DNA of 64,000 nt from contig JADFYH010000008.1 in NCBI GenBank assembly GCA_015233135.1, positions 1-64,000 on the forward strand, given 5' to 3'. The notes beneath the pieces were generated by a model that did no database searches, was not told the origin of the DNA, and saw nothing but the letters and a program-made list of their open reading frames with translations. Below, piece by piece: positions 7,776-15,878 of the stretch. The position numbers were made by a program, and so were the translations under genes. The stretch comes from Deltaproteobacteria bacterium. GTDB lineage: Bacteria > UBA10199 > JADFYH01. Within the stretch, counting starts at the first letter, position 1; each line of letters starts with the position of its first letter.

Positions 7776-8018
7776 TCACGACGGTTTGAAATTTAATTTA
7801 CTTTTCAGAAAATCCTCAATACTTATTCCAATATCCTTTGCAATTTGCCGTAATAGAAGCGGTGAAAGGTCCCGTCCTGGATGGATAGGCACTGTAGTAG
7901 CACGACCATCTTCGTGACGAAATTGTTTGTGAGAACCTTTCTGTCGTGCCTCGTAAAATCCGAGATTCTCTAGAAGTCGGATCACCTCTTTTGCCTTAAG
8001 TACTGGAATGTTAGACAT
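7776..8018 (-). CDS. hicA: HicA-family mRNA interferase toxin
   Basis: About 80 residues from the ATG at 8018 (MSNIPVLKAKEVIRLLENLG). The dsRBD-like fold is recognisable from KAKEVIRLLENLGF, GSHKQFRH with the catalytic His, and HPGRDLSPLLLRQIAKDIG. The toxin would cleave mRNA and be neutralised by the HicB product encoded just upstream, with which it overlaps by 8 bases. An in-frame ATG at 8042 would add eight residues and a larger overlap; I prefer 8018. The order here is antitoxin first, the reverse of many hic loci. It sits just outside the right end of the tRNA-associated element. Confidence 0.85.
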   Translation of the reverse strand: MSNIPVLKAKEVIRLLENLGFYEARQKGSHKQFRHEDGRATTVPIHPGRDLSPLLLRQIAKDIGISIEDFLKSKLNFKPS

Positions 8019-8247
8019 GGAGAGTGATCGTTTGAGTCCCAATGAATTCGCTTTGCGGAATACAGCGATGATCTTCGAGAATTAAAGAGAGCACTTCTTC
8101 AAGATTAGATTTAAGTTCATCTAAAGTTCGAGCTTGAGTGTGAGCCCCAGAAATGCCCGGAACATGTGCAATATAAAGTCCTGTTTGATTACATTTTTCT
8201 ATTATCGCTGTAAAAGACTGAGTTGGCATCGTTTGAAATTGTAACAT
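8011..8247 (-). CDS. hicB: HicB-family antitoxin
   Basis: About 78 residues from ATG 8247 (MLQFQTMPTQ), preceded by AAGGGA. The RNase H-like HicB fold shows as FTAIIEKCNQTGLYIAHVPG then GAHTQARTLDEL and LEEVLSLILED. No separate C-terminal DNA-binding domain is visible in this short version. Starting at 8283 instead would overlap the lipoprotein gene upstream. Binds and inhibits the HicA encoded downstream. Confidence 0.85.
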   Translation of the reverse strand: MLQFQTMPTQSFTAIIEKCNQTGLYIAHVPGISGAHTQARTLDELKSNLEEVLSLILEDHRCIPQSEFIGTQTITLHV

Positions 8248-8260
8248 GGTCGTTTCCCTT

Positions 8261-9307
8261 TTAAAATAGACATTCTTCTCCATTCACCCACATCTTTTCT
8301 CCATCTGTTTCCAGCTCGATGTTTCCATCCACAATCTGTTCCCCGGCAACAAAACCCCCAGCCCCTTTTTCGGTCAGATATAAAGCGGCTCCGCTTTGTT
8401 TCCAGCGTTCTAAGACGCTTTGATCGGGATGATGATAGTCATTAAAATTACCCACATTAAACAAAACTACTTTGGGTTTTAATGTCTGAATATAAAGGTC
8501 GTTCGAGCTGGTGGAGGATCCATGATGATTGGCATGGAGGGCAGACACCCCTTGCATCTGCTCGGCCAATAAGCTTTCCACATCCAGGGTTTCAAATCCC
8601 CCGGGACTTCCTCCACCACTCAGGTCCCCTGCGCTCAAATAGCTAAAATTTTTGTAACGGATCAAGAGTCCTACACAGCTGGAGTTTTCCTTTTCATAAA
8701 AGCCCTCGCTCAAGAGGTCGACAAAGGAATCCTCAGAAACGGCGCCATTTAAACTGATGATGCTAATTTCCAAAGAGTTTCCCAAATTTATTTTTTGGCC
8801 TAACATCAAAGAGTGTCTAAAATTTTGCACGGCATCCAGATAAGGGCCAAAGGCAGGCGCACTGTCTATCGGATAGGCTCCGCGATCCCACACCCCTTCT
8901 TTGGGAATGAAATCATCACTGGAATTTAACACCCCATCTTCACCCGCGATCAATTCGGGAATGGCTCCGATATGATCATTGTCGTAATGGGTCTCGAGCA
9001 GTAAATCGGGTTGGGAAATATTTTTGCTTTTGAAGAATGGAAGTAAGACCTCTCGCCCTTTACCGGGTTTGCCTCCATCGATGAGCAGGGTCTTTCCCTC
9101 GGGACTTTCAATAAAAGTAGCATCCCCCTGGCCTACATTGAGAATCGTAATCTTGAGTTTTTCCGTGACTGCAGCGGATGAGGATGCGCTTGAATTTGAA
9201 GAATTGTTTTCCCCTGCAGCACGGGAAGAAAAAACGTCGGAATTTGTGGATCCCATGCAGGAGGGGAGGAGTAAGGTGAAAAGAAGAAGGTAGATATATT
9301 TTTTCAT
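8261..9307 (-). CDS. lipoprotein with ComEC-type metallo-beta-lactamase domain
   Basis: 348 residues. Signal peptide with lipobox LLLPSC (Cys17) and a Ser/Asn-rich linker to about residue 48, then an MBL-fold hydrolase: ILNVGQGDATFIESPEGKTL, the metal motif THYDNDHIGA (about 106-115), later SYLSAGD and HANHHGSS. These match the soluble C-terminal domain of ComEC-like nucleases/phosphodiesterases, detached here from the channel. It is likely anchored to a membrane facing the periplasm or outside. The substrate is unknown; a DNA or nucleotide phosphodiester is plausible. Upstream on the same strand is another lipoprotein, separated by a family A hairpin. Confidence 0.8.
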   Translation of the reverse strand: MKKYIYLLLFTLLLPSCMGSTNSDVFSSRAAGENNSSNSSASSSAAVTEKLKITILNVGQGDATFIESPEGKTLLIDGGKPGKGREVLLPFFKSKNISQPDLLLETHYDNDHIGAIPELIAGEDGVLNSSDDFIPKEGVWDRGAYPIDSAPAFGPYLDAVQNFRHSLMLGQKINLGNSLEISIISLNGAVSEDSFVDLLSEGFYEKENSSCVGLLIRYKNFSYLSAGDLSGGGSPGGFETLDVESLLAEQMQGVSALHANHHGSSTSSNDLYIQTLKPKVVLFNVGNFNDYHHPDQSVLERWKQSGAALYLTEKGAGGFVAGEQIVDGNIELETDGEKMWVNGEECLF

Positions 9308-9353
9308 GATGTGGCTCTAAATTTGATTAACGATTGTTTAAATTTCCGTTTTT

Positions 9354-9459
9354 GTAGGGGCGGTGCCTCCGTGCCCGCCCGCACTTTGATGTACTTTGGA
9401 ATTCTGCAAATCCAATTGAAAAGCCATATTGCGGGCGGGCACGGAGGCACCGCCCCTAC
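9354..9459. repeat. family A hairpin repeat, copy 1
   Basis: Perfect 30-base inverted arms at 9354-9383 and 9430-9459 (GTAGGGGCGGTGCCTCCGTG... and complement) around a 46-base AT-rich loop. Two more copies are at 21820 and 35979. It lies between the two lipoprotein genes and may also stop transcription. Confidence 0.9.
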
Positions 9460-9481
9460 GGGAATTCATCAGGTAACGACA

Positions 9482-10363
9482 TTATAAACTCCCCGGGCTC
9501 GGAGTCTCCAAGTCCATAAAATCCGCCGCATTATCATTCGTATTCACGCCAGCCCTTCGGGAGAGGCTGTGACCAGAAGCCACATCAAGCGCTGGATTGC
9601 CTCTGCCTGTCGCAAGCCCGTTGGAGGCCTCTGCCACGCCGCCTTCTCCGTAAGCCAGGGCGTCTTTCAGTTCCCCGCGAGGGGAGAGAAGTTGGATGGC
9701 ATCCGGACCATTTTGAGGATCAAAATTGTCCATGAAATCGGCATTTGAAATATTGGAAGAATTGGAACTGTTGGTGCGCAAATCGGCAATCAGGTAAAGC
9801 CCGTTGGCTCGGGTTTTGGCGCCTTGAGGGAGATTGATCGTATCTATAATTTTTCCATCCGAACCATTAATGATTAAGATCTGATAGCCCGAGATATCCA
9901 TTTCTGAGCTTCCGTACAACTCGATGAATTCGTTGCCATCGGTGTCACTTCCGGTGGCGTCGTAGAGGATTTCATTGAGGACCAAAAAAGTTTCAGCGGG
10001 GGTCGGAGCAGAGCCTGTCGGAGTTGCTGGCTGGGTCTCTGCCCCTGCTCCCTGGGTTCCTGCAGGTTGTGATTCTAGCGGCGTAGAGGTGGGAGTGGTT
10101 GTACTTGTAGGATTTGTTGTGGTGGGATGGGAAGCAGTATTTGTAGAAGCTGTTTTGGAATTTGTGGAGCTAGAGCTGCTGGTTCCCGAGCTAGATCCCG
10201 TAGGAGTAGCACTGGTGGGGCTGTTGTTGTGCGTGGTGCTTGAGCTGGGATTCGCCTGATCCGAATAGTTGGTGCTGATCCCTTCAAAAGGAGTAAGCTC
10301 TGGCATGCCCCCACAGGAAGAGGCGAATAGACCGAGTAAGAGGAATATATAAATATTTTTCAT
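9482..10363 (-). CDS. lipoprotein with lamin-tail-like (LTD) domain
   Basis: 293 residues. Lipobox-type signal (LFASSC), then a long Ser/Thr/Pro low-complexity linker to about residue 125. The C-terminal domain starts VLNEILYDATGSDTDGNEFI and continues with ISGYQI, the usual beginning of bacterial lamin-tail domains, which are extracellular Ig-like modules often joined to nucleases or adhesins. No enzyme domain is present. Its start overlaps the end of the upstream gene by 4 bases, so the two are probably co-translated. Role unknown; surface display is likely. Confidence 0.7.
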   Translation of the reverse strand: MKNIYIFLLLGLFASSCGGMPELTPFEGISTNYSDQANPSSSTTHNNSPTSATPTGSSSGTSSSSSTNSKTASTNTASHPTTTNPTSTTTPTSTPLESQPAGTQGAGAETQPATPTGSAPTPAETFLVLNEILYDATGSDTDGNEFIELYGSSEMDISGYQILIINGSDGKIIDTINLPQGAKTRANGLYLIADLRTNSSNSSNISNADFMDNFDPQNGPDAIQLLSPRGELKDALAYGEGGVAEASNGLATGRGNPALDVASGHSLSRRAGVNTNDNAADFMDLETPSPGSL

Positions 10364-10965
10364 AAAGTCTCCTTTTCGTTTTCCAGCGATTTTAAAAATT
10401 CACCGTCGGTGAGATTGTCCAATTTTGCTTCCAGCTCTTCGAGTCGCAGCTGAAGACTGGCTGGAAATTCGTCGCGTTTTTTGTCGGGATGTTGGCTGAG
10501 GATTTTTTTACGCTCAAAATAGGCCTGATGCAGTTCATCAATAATTTGTGTGGTCACCAACTTGCGGGATCGCGCCTCAGCGGAGACCGCGAGTTCATCG
10601 TGGTTGAAGATCAATTCGTTCAGGTCCCAATAGGCCTTTACCGAGAAGAAACGATTGAAGTCTTCTTCCTGATGCAAACTGGAATCCGGCGGACCAATGC
10701 TCACGCTGGAACTCGTGACCGAGATAGAATCCTGAATGCTGTTGTTAATTTGCACCACCCCTTTTTGCTCGTAGCCCGCAACCACACGGGGGAGTAAGGC
10801 CGACCAGCGGGCACGCTTCTTCCACCTCAAGACTTCTTCGGGGTGCAGCCCCGACTTTTTGAGGGCAATCTGCTCCAGTTGCCTCAAAGAAAGTTCAGTG
10901 GCTTGAAGGGCCTGAAGGGAAGAGAAGAAGGTAAAACCTAGAATAATAAAAATTATTTTTTTCAT
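10360..10965 (-). CDS. secreted protein of unknown function
   Basis: 201 residues with a clear N-terminal signal peptide (KKIIFIILGFTFFSSLQALQA). The mature part has a helical start (LSLRQLEQIALKKSG), a central SALLPRVVAGYEQKGVVQIN stretch, and a charged C-terminus with coiled-coil character. LRQLEQIALKKS recalls the start of TolC-like outer-membrane efflux proteins, but the length is far too short for one. First gene of a leftward unit with the LTD lipoprotein. Function not assigned. Confidence 0.6.
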   Translation of the reverse strand: MKKIIFIILGFTFFSSLQALQATELSLRQLEQIALKKSGLHPEEVLRWKKRARWSALLPRVVAGYEQKGVVQINNSIQDSISVTSSSVSIGPPDSSLHQEEDFNRFFSVKAYWDLNELIFNHDELAVSAEARSRKLVTTQIIDELHQAYFERKKILSQHPDKKRDEFPASLQLRLEELEAKLDNLTDGEFLKSLENEKETL

Positions 10966-11145
10966 AAAAGCTCCTTAATTTGTGTTGGAAAGTAAAAGCA
11001 GGACTTGTGCCAGGAAAAATAGGTTGAAAAAACAGAGGGTTAAAAAATCAGATCAGCAAAATATCTTTTTTTCGAACCGACGGTAGTCTGTAAATCAAAC
11101 TCTTTGACAGACGAGTTTTAGTTGGATTAAGGCAGCTTGCTCATC

Positions 11146-12306
11146 ATGAAAAATATTTCGATTTCTATTTCAAAAATCCTGCTTCTCAGTTTTGTACTGC
11201 AAGTTTTGTTTCCTTATTACGCTTGGGCTCAGGTAACTAATAGACCTACAGAAGAAATTCGTAATCCCAGTTTTAGAACGGGTTCTGGAGGCGGGGCTGC
11301 AGGTACAGGGGTAAACTCTGCTACGTCTATCAGAGATGATACCTTATTGATGGGTTCTTCGAATGCAGGAGGAAGTGGAGGAGGCGCTTCAGGAGGTGGG
11401 GGCGGAACTAGTTTGGGAAGTGCGAGTCTCATCTATCAAGTTCATATTTTGGGAGAAGTCAATCGTCCCGGAACTTACCGAATTCCAGCCTCTTCAAGAC
11501 TTTATGAAGCCTTACAAATGGCTGGCGGTTTAAGACCCAATGGATCGGAGAGAGATATCGCCATCCGTAAACCGGGGACTCAAAAGAAAGTAGATCTCTT
11601 CGCCTATAAATTTCAAGGGAGTTTAGAAGACAATCCCTACTTAATGGATAACGATGTGATTTTTATTCCCATCCGCAAAAAAGTGGTTGAAATTGAGGGC
11701 AGCGTTTATCGTCCGGGGGTCTATGAACTAAAAGGGGAGAAAAATATTGCGGATCTCCTGAAGCTTGCGGGGGGTTATACCCAGGGTTATTCGGCCAGTC
11801 AGCCTTTGAAGGTGATTCGCTATATCGACGAAAAAAAACAACTCCTCGATGTATCGGGGGATGAAGTGGGCCAATTTAAAATTGAAAGTGGGGATGTGAT
11901 CGTGATCCCCCATCTCTTCACCAAGAATAATTCCTTCGATTACAATATCAAACAATTTCCCAGCGATAATCTCTTTTACCCTTCCTTTGAAGATCGGATT
12001 TTTTTGACGGGGGGGGTTCAAACTCCAGGCGCGTATGCCTTTAACCCTAGCTATAAATTGGGCAACTATCTGGCCATCGCCGGAGGGACCACCAAGATGG
12101 CGAAAAAAGAGATTCGAATTGTGGATAACAAGGGAATGGTCAGAAAAGTTAAATCCGATTCTGAATTGATCCTGAATCCGGGAGATGTGGTTTTTATTCC
12201 CGAGAAAAGGTTTACCCCTGAGGGTTGGCTTTCTGTATTCACTTCTATAGTCGGCTTTGGCCTCTCAACTACGGCGACGGTATTATCTCTGAAAAATCTG
12301 AACTAA
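11146..12306 (+). CDS. polysaccharide export protein with SLBB domains
   Basis: ATG 11146 begins a signal peptide (KNISISISKILLLSFVLQVL, cleavage after AWA); a TTG at 11137 is the longer alternative. After a Gly/Ser-rich linker there are three SLBB-type units: YQVHILGEVNRPGTYRIP, VVEIEGSVYRPGVYELKG and RIFLTGGVQTPGAYAFNP. The C-terminus has a hydrophobic helix. SLBB proteins of the Wza class form outer-membrane or periplasmic channels for capsule or exopolysaccharide. The usual N-terminal Poly_export domain is not evident, so it may be an accessory subunit. Followed after 3 bases by the Wzz-like gene. A TTGACA at 11104-11109 could be a -35 element. Confidence 0.8.
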   Translation: MKNISISISKILLLSFVLQVLFPYYAWAQVTNRPTEEIRNPSFRTGSGGGAAGTGVNSATSIRDDTLLMGSSNAGGSGGGASGGGGGTSLGSASLIYQVHILGEVNRPGTYRIPASSRLYEALQMAGGLRPNGSERDIAIRKPGTQKKVDLFAYKFQGSLEDNPYLMDNDVIFIPIRKKVVEIEGSVYRPGVYELKGEKNIADLLKLAGGYTQGYSASQPLKVIRYIDEKKQLLDVSGDEVGQFKIESGDVIVIPHLFTKNNSFDYNIKQFPSDNLFYPSFEDRIFLTGGVQTPGAYAFNPSYKLGNYLAIAGGTTKMAKKEIRIVDNKGMVRKVKSDSELILNPGDVVFIPEKRFTPEGWLSVFTSIVGFGLSTTATVLSLKNLN

Positions 12307-12309
12307 TTT

Positions 12310-13515
12310 ATGGAAAATTCCGATCCCAAAAATTCTGAAACTGTCTTGAATCCTTCGGCCGTTTACCCCCCCTACGCCTGGCCACCCCCTTATGCCTACG
12401 CACCGGAAGAAGAGATCAATTTGCTCGATTGCTGGAAGGTCATTTGTAAGCGCCTGGTTTTTATTTTTATCTTTTGTTTTTTATGTATTTTAGCGGCCTT
12501 ATTTTACGTGCAGTACACGGCTAAAACTTACAAGGTGCAGGCTACGCTGGCCCCGCTTTCTTCTTCCTCCGGGGGTGGATTGAGCGGATTGGCCTCGCAA
12601 TTGGGTTCGCTGCCTTTTGTGGGGGGGCAATTGGGGGGCCTGGCAGGCGGGGTGAGTAAGGGGGGGCAGCTCATTAATATCATGAAGAGTCGCAGTTTTC
12701 TCGAAAAAGTGATTCATGATTTTGATCTGCTGAAGGTGTTATTTCCCAAGGCATGGGAAAAAAGCGGAGATGCCAAGAAACCCAATCTTGAAGCGGCCTT
12801 CACAGAGCTACAGACCAAATTGCTTAGCGTTGAAGAAGATAAAAAAACAAGTTTAGTAAATATTTCACTGCAAATGGAAGACCCTGTGCTGGCGACAGCG
12901 ATAGTGAATCGAATGATCTTTGAACTTCAGGAGACCTTGAATAGCAAGGAACTGACGGATGCTCGTCACAATCGCGTGTTTATTGAGGGGCAGCTGCAAA
13001 AGAGTAAGATTGAATTGTTGGAGCTGGGAAAAAAGTTGAATCAGTTTTATGGTTCAGGGAGGGTGTCGAGTATTAGTCCTCAAGTAGATGTCGATATTGG
13101 AAAAATGCCTGACAGTTCTTCAAAAAGCTTTGAGGAGTTGCAAGTGGATTTGCAGGGCTTGGAGGGTCAGAAAAAAGATTTGGAAGCCAAAATGCAAGAC
13201 AATGAAAAAGAGGGAATTGTTCACAATGTGCCTTCTCAAATTTATCTGCAATATCTCACTTTGCAGCGGGAGTTGTTGGGCAGAGTTTATGGCTTGCTTT
13301 CACAACAGTATGAAATGGCAAAGGTCGAGGAAGCCAAGAACGATTTACGTTTTCAAGTGATCGATCCGGCCTATCCTCCGGTGAAGTACGACAAGCCGCA
13401 AAAAGTAATTGTGCTAGGGGTTAGCGCGGTGGGCTCTTTTTTTCTGGCGATTTTTCTGGCCTTCTTTTTGGAGTTTGTGGGGAGGCAGAAGGAAGAAGTT
13501 AGAAGTGAGAAGTAA
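12310..13515 (+). CDS. Wzz/GumC-type polysaccharide co-polymerase
   Basis: 401 residues. A Pro-rich cytosolic start, EEINLLDCWKVICKRLVFIF opening the Wzz domain, a first membrane segment near 50-75, a large periplasmic coiled-coil region (about 90-350) and a second membrane helix near 360-385 preceded by the Pro-rich PAYPPVKYDKPQK that marks the family. It controls chain length and couples to the SLBB exporter upstream. No Tyr-kinase domain follows. The extreme 3' end overlaps the convergent SDR gene by 17 bases. Confidence 0.8.
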   Translation: MENSDPKNSETVLNPSAVYPPYAWPPPYAYAPEEEINLLDCWKVICKRLVFIFIFCFLCILAALFYVQYTAKTYKVQATLAPLSSSSGGGLSGLASQLGSLPFVGGQLGGLAGGVSKGGQLINIMKSRSFLEKVIHDFDLLKVLFPKAWEKSGDAKKPNLEAAFTELQTKLLSVEEDKKTSLVNISLQMEDPVLATAIVNRMIFELQETLNSKELTDARHNRVFIEGQLQKSKIELLELGKKLNQFYGSGRVSSISPQVDVDIGKMPDSSSKSFEELQVDLQGLEGQKKDLEAKMQDNEKEGIVHNVPSQIYLQYLTLQRELLGRVYGLLSQQYEMAKVEEAKNDLRFQVIDPAYPPVKYDKPQKVIVLGVSAVGSFFLAIFLAFFLEFVGRQKEEVRSEK

Positions 13516-14491
13516 GAAGCGAACGATAATTATAAAATGCCAGACACTCCTTCAACCCATCCTCTAATTTTATTTTAGGTTCCCATCCCAATTCCCGATT
13601 CAATTTCTCATAGCCACATACCCAGGATTTTATTTTCATTTCCTTCAATTTCTCACGGCCAAAAATTTGAGGTTTTTTTCTGAGTTTTGACACGAAATCT
13701 GAGGCAAAGGCAGCGCTATAAAAAAACAGGGTTGGGACGGGAAAGTTCAATATTTTTTTGTTCATCACCCGTCCAATCGCTTCAAAAAATTCCCTCCAAT
13801 TTAAACTGTGCCCATCATCCAAACAATAAATGTCCGATTTCTTTGGCCTTCCCAAAAGGGTGAGGACGGCGTCTGCGACATCTTTTGCGTGGCAGAGGGA
13901 GAAACGATTTTTCCCATCTCCATAAAAGGGGGCAAGCCATTTTGCCGCGAGTTTGAAGGCGGGTAACAATTCAAGATCCCCCGGGCCATAAAGCACGGGA
14001 GGTCTCAGAATGCTGAGTTGCATTTTTCTCTTGAGAATCTGCAAGGTCTCTTCAGCGGCGAGTTTGCTTTGACCATAAAAACTCAAGGGATGACACTTGG
14101 CAGCGGGGATACAGAAATTGCGTCCATCTATTTCGGGATTCATCACCGCCAGGGTGGAAATATGCAGGAAGTGTTTGGGGGGATTTTTTAAGTTTAAAAG
14201 GAGCTGGGCTAGTTTTTCTGTGCCCTTTGCATTAACCTCAAAAAAGGTCTCTCGGCTTAAGGCCTTCACGAGGCCTGCACAGTGAACTAGCGCAGCACAT
14301 TTTTCTAGAATAGAAGCATCAAAATCACATTCGGGGAGACTGCCTTCAACCAATTGAATTTTGGGATGCTGAAGATGATCCCGCCTGGATTTTTTTCGGA
14401 CTAGAACCACCAGTTCATAGCCATCTTGAAGCAGGGCCTGGCTGATGTAAGAACCTAGAAATCCAGAGGCACCGGTGAGGAAGATTTTCAT
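13499..14491 (-). CDS. NAD(P)-dependent epimerase/reductase of the extended SDR type, candidate ceramide pathway reductase
   Basis: 330 residues. Rossmann motif TGASGFLGS at 7-15, catalytic Tyr/Lys in YGQSK and HISTLAV upstream: an extended SDR. In bacteria with ceramides an SDR of this atypical type (CerR of Caulobacter) reduces 3-oxo-sphinganine intermediates. The link rests on order: the next genes on this strand are a GNAT acyltransferase and a serine palmitoyltransferase-like enzyme. Other possible roles are sugar-nucleotide epimerisation or hopanoid/sterol-type reduction. Separated from the GNAT gene by a repeat of about 90 bases. Confidence 0.7.
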   Translation of the reverse strand: MKIFLTGASGFLGSYISQALLQDGYELVVLVRKKSRRDHLQHPKIQLVEGSLPECDFDASILEKCAALVHCAGLVKALSRETFFEVNAKGTEKLAQLLLNLKNPPKHFLHISTLAVMNPEIDGRNFCIPAAKCHPLSFYGQSKLAAEETLQILKRKMQLSILRPPVLYGPGDLELLPAFKLAAKWLAPFYGDGKNRFSLCHAKDVADAVLTLLGRPKKSDIYCLDDGHSLNWREFFEAIGRVMNKKILNFPVPTLFFYSAAFASDFVSKLRKKPQIFGREKLKEMKIKSWVCGYEKLNRELGWEPKIKLEDGLKECLAFYNYRSLLTSHF

Positions 14492-14525
14492 AAGCTCTTG
14501 TTCCCATTACGGAGACCGTGGATTC

Positions 14526-14615
14526 TGTCATCTCGAGAGAAACGAGAGATCCCAGTGAGTTTCTCAATTGTACCCACTGGATCTCTCACTTCGCAAAGCT
14601 CCGTTCGAGATGACA
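14526..14615. repeat. family E palindromic repeat
   Basis: TGTCATCTCGAG at 14526 and TTCGAGATGACA ending at 14615 form outer arms; GAGAGATCCCAGTG and CACTGGATCTCTC form inner arms. It fills most of the gap between the SDR and GNAT genes. Confidence 0.75.
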
Positions 14616-14625
14616 GCCGAGTCAT

Positions 14626-15765
14626 TCAAGATGACACCAATTGTTTTTCATACACCCTCAGCGTCTTATACTTTTTACCCCCCATAAATTCAATGCCGGT
14701 ATTAATTTTTTCATTGTCTTCCAGGGTCCAGGAAAGTTCACCCCATTGATAACCTCGTGCCAAACCGCGTCGATGAATTTCCACATAGAGCAAGACACTG
14801 AGTCCTCCCAAGACAGAACCCCGATATTCATTTTTGATTCCCAACAGGAGGAGTCGGGCGGACTTGTATTTTCGCTGCTTGATTCTCCAAAGCAGTTTGA
14901 AAATTCCCAGGGGGAATAAACGCCCCTTTAACCCTTGAATCAATTCGTACAGATTGGGAACACAAAGACACATGGCGGCGGGTTTGCCGTCTACTTCGGC
15001 AATGAGGGCCATTTCAGGATCTATGAATAATTTTAGATCGGCTGCGGATTTTTCTACTTCTTTGGGGGTGAGAGGGACAAAACCCCAATTTTTATTCCAG
15101 GCCGAATTAAAAATATCCAGGATGATTTCCAGATCCTTCTGGAAATGCTTCTTATCCAAATGTCGAATTTTTAAACCCGGGTATTTGCCTACTTCCGCGG
15201 CAATTTGGGTAGGGGCTTCCGGGACTTCCGTGGCCGGGTAATACCAGCAGAAGAGATCTTTTGCCTTTTGATATCCGGCTTGCTGGAGCAGCGAAGCATA
15301 ATAATCAAAATTATAGGGAATCATCGTCATTTGAGGCTGATCAAAACCCTCCACCAGCAAACCTGTCTCTTCATTGATTGAAAAACTGAAAGGCCCTAAT
15401 ATTTTTTTTGCCCCTTCCTGTTTTACCCAATCTTCTGCTGCCTTCAGCAAGGCTTGAGCGATTGCCGGATCATTTTCAGACTCAAAAAAACCAAAATGGC
15501 CGACTCGCTCTTTGTGAAATTTTTCATATTCAAAATCAATTTGGGCGGAAATTCTTCCGACTACTTTTTCTTCTTTTTTGGCAATAAAAAGTTGTACCTT
15601 GGCGTGCTCAAAAAATGGATTTTTTTTGGGATTTAATAAATCCCTTCGTTCTTGATAGAGCGGGGCTACCCAAGAGGCTGTGTTGCTATAGAGACGGTAG
15701 GGAAGTTCGATGAATTCTTGAAGTTGTTTGGGGGTTTGGACTGGCTGGATAGTGAGTAGAGACAT
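14626..15765 (-). CDS. GNAT-fold acyltransferase, candidate bacterial ceramide synthase
   Basis: 379 residues. It opens with ELPYRLYSNTASWVAPLYQE, then NPFFEHAKVQLFIAKKEEKV and VGRISAQID, the beginning of a large GNAT-like fold, and has a second GNAT-like half (about 200-370). Proteins of this shape are commonly encoded beside bacterial serine palmitoyltransferase, and one (Caulobacter bCerS) N-acylates the long-chain base. Its place between the SDR and Spt-like genes supports that role here. The acyl donor is unknown; no acyl carrier protein gene is seen nearby. A generic N-acetyltransferase role cannot be excluded. Confidence 0.65.
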   Translation of the reverse strand: MSLLTIQPVQTPKQLQEFIELPYRLYSNTASWVAPLYQERRDLLNPKKNPFFEHAKVQLFIAKKEEKVVGRISAQIDFEYEKFHKERVGHFGFFESENDPAIAQALLKAAEDWVKQEGAKKILGPFSFSINEETGLLVEGFDQPQMTMIPYNFDYYASLLQQAGYQKAKDLFCWYYPATEVPEAPTQIAAEVGKYPGLKIRHLDKKHFQKDLEIILDIFNSAWNKNWGFVPLTPKEVEKSAADLKLFIDPEMALIAEVDGKPAAMCLCVPNLYELIQGLKGRLFPLGIFKLLWRIKQRKYKSARLLLLGIKNEYRGSVLGGLSVLLYVEIHRRGLARGYQWGELSWTLEDNEKINTGIEFMGGKKYKTLRVYEKQLVSS

Positions 15766-15772
15766 CGTAGTA

Positions 15773-15877
15773 TCCCCCTCTTAAGCTAAGAGGGGGTCAG
15801 GGGGAGTTATGGTAATTGGAGACAATCGGACATAACCCCTCCTAACCTCCCCTTAGCTTAAGGGGAGGAAAAGGGGG
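15773..15877. repeat. family B repeat, copy 1
   Basis: Two stem-loop arms, CCCCCTCTTAAGCTAAGAGG.. and ..CTTAGCTTAAGGGGAGG, flank ATG..CAT-bounded central sequence. Copy 2 at 41996 is in the opposite orientation. It lies between the GNAT and Spt-like genes. Confidence 0.8.
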
Positions 15878-15878
15878 C

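Noticed and set aside
9354-9459. CRISPR array or phage attachment site
   Set aside because: It is a single long hairpin, not regularly spaced direct repeats, and has no cas genes.
10360-10965. TolC-like outer-membrane efflux protein
   Set aside because: Only the opening helix is similar; 201 residues is less than half the family length.
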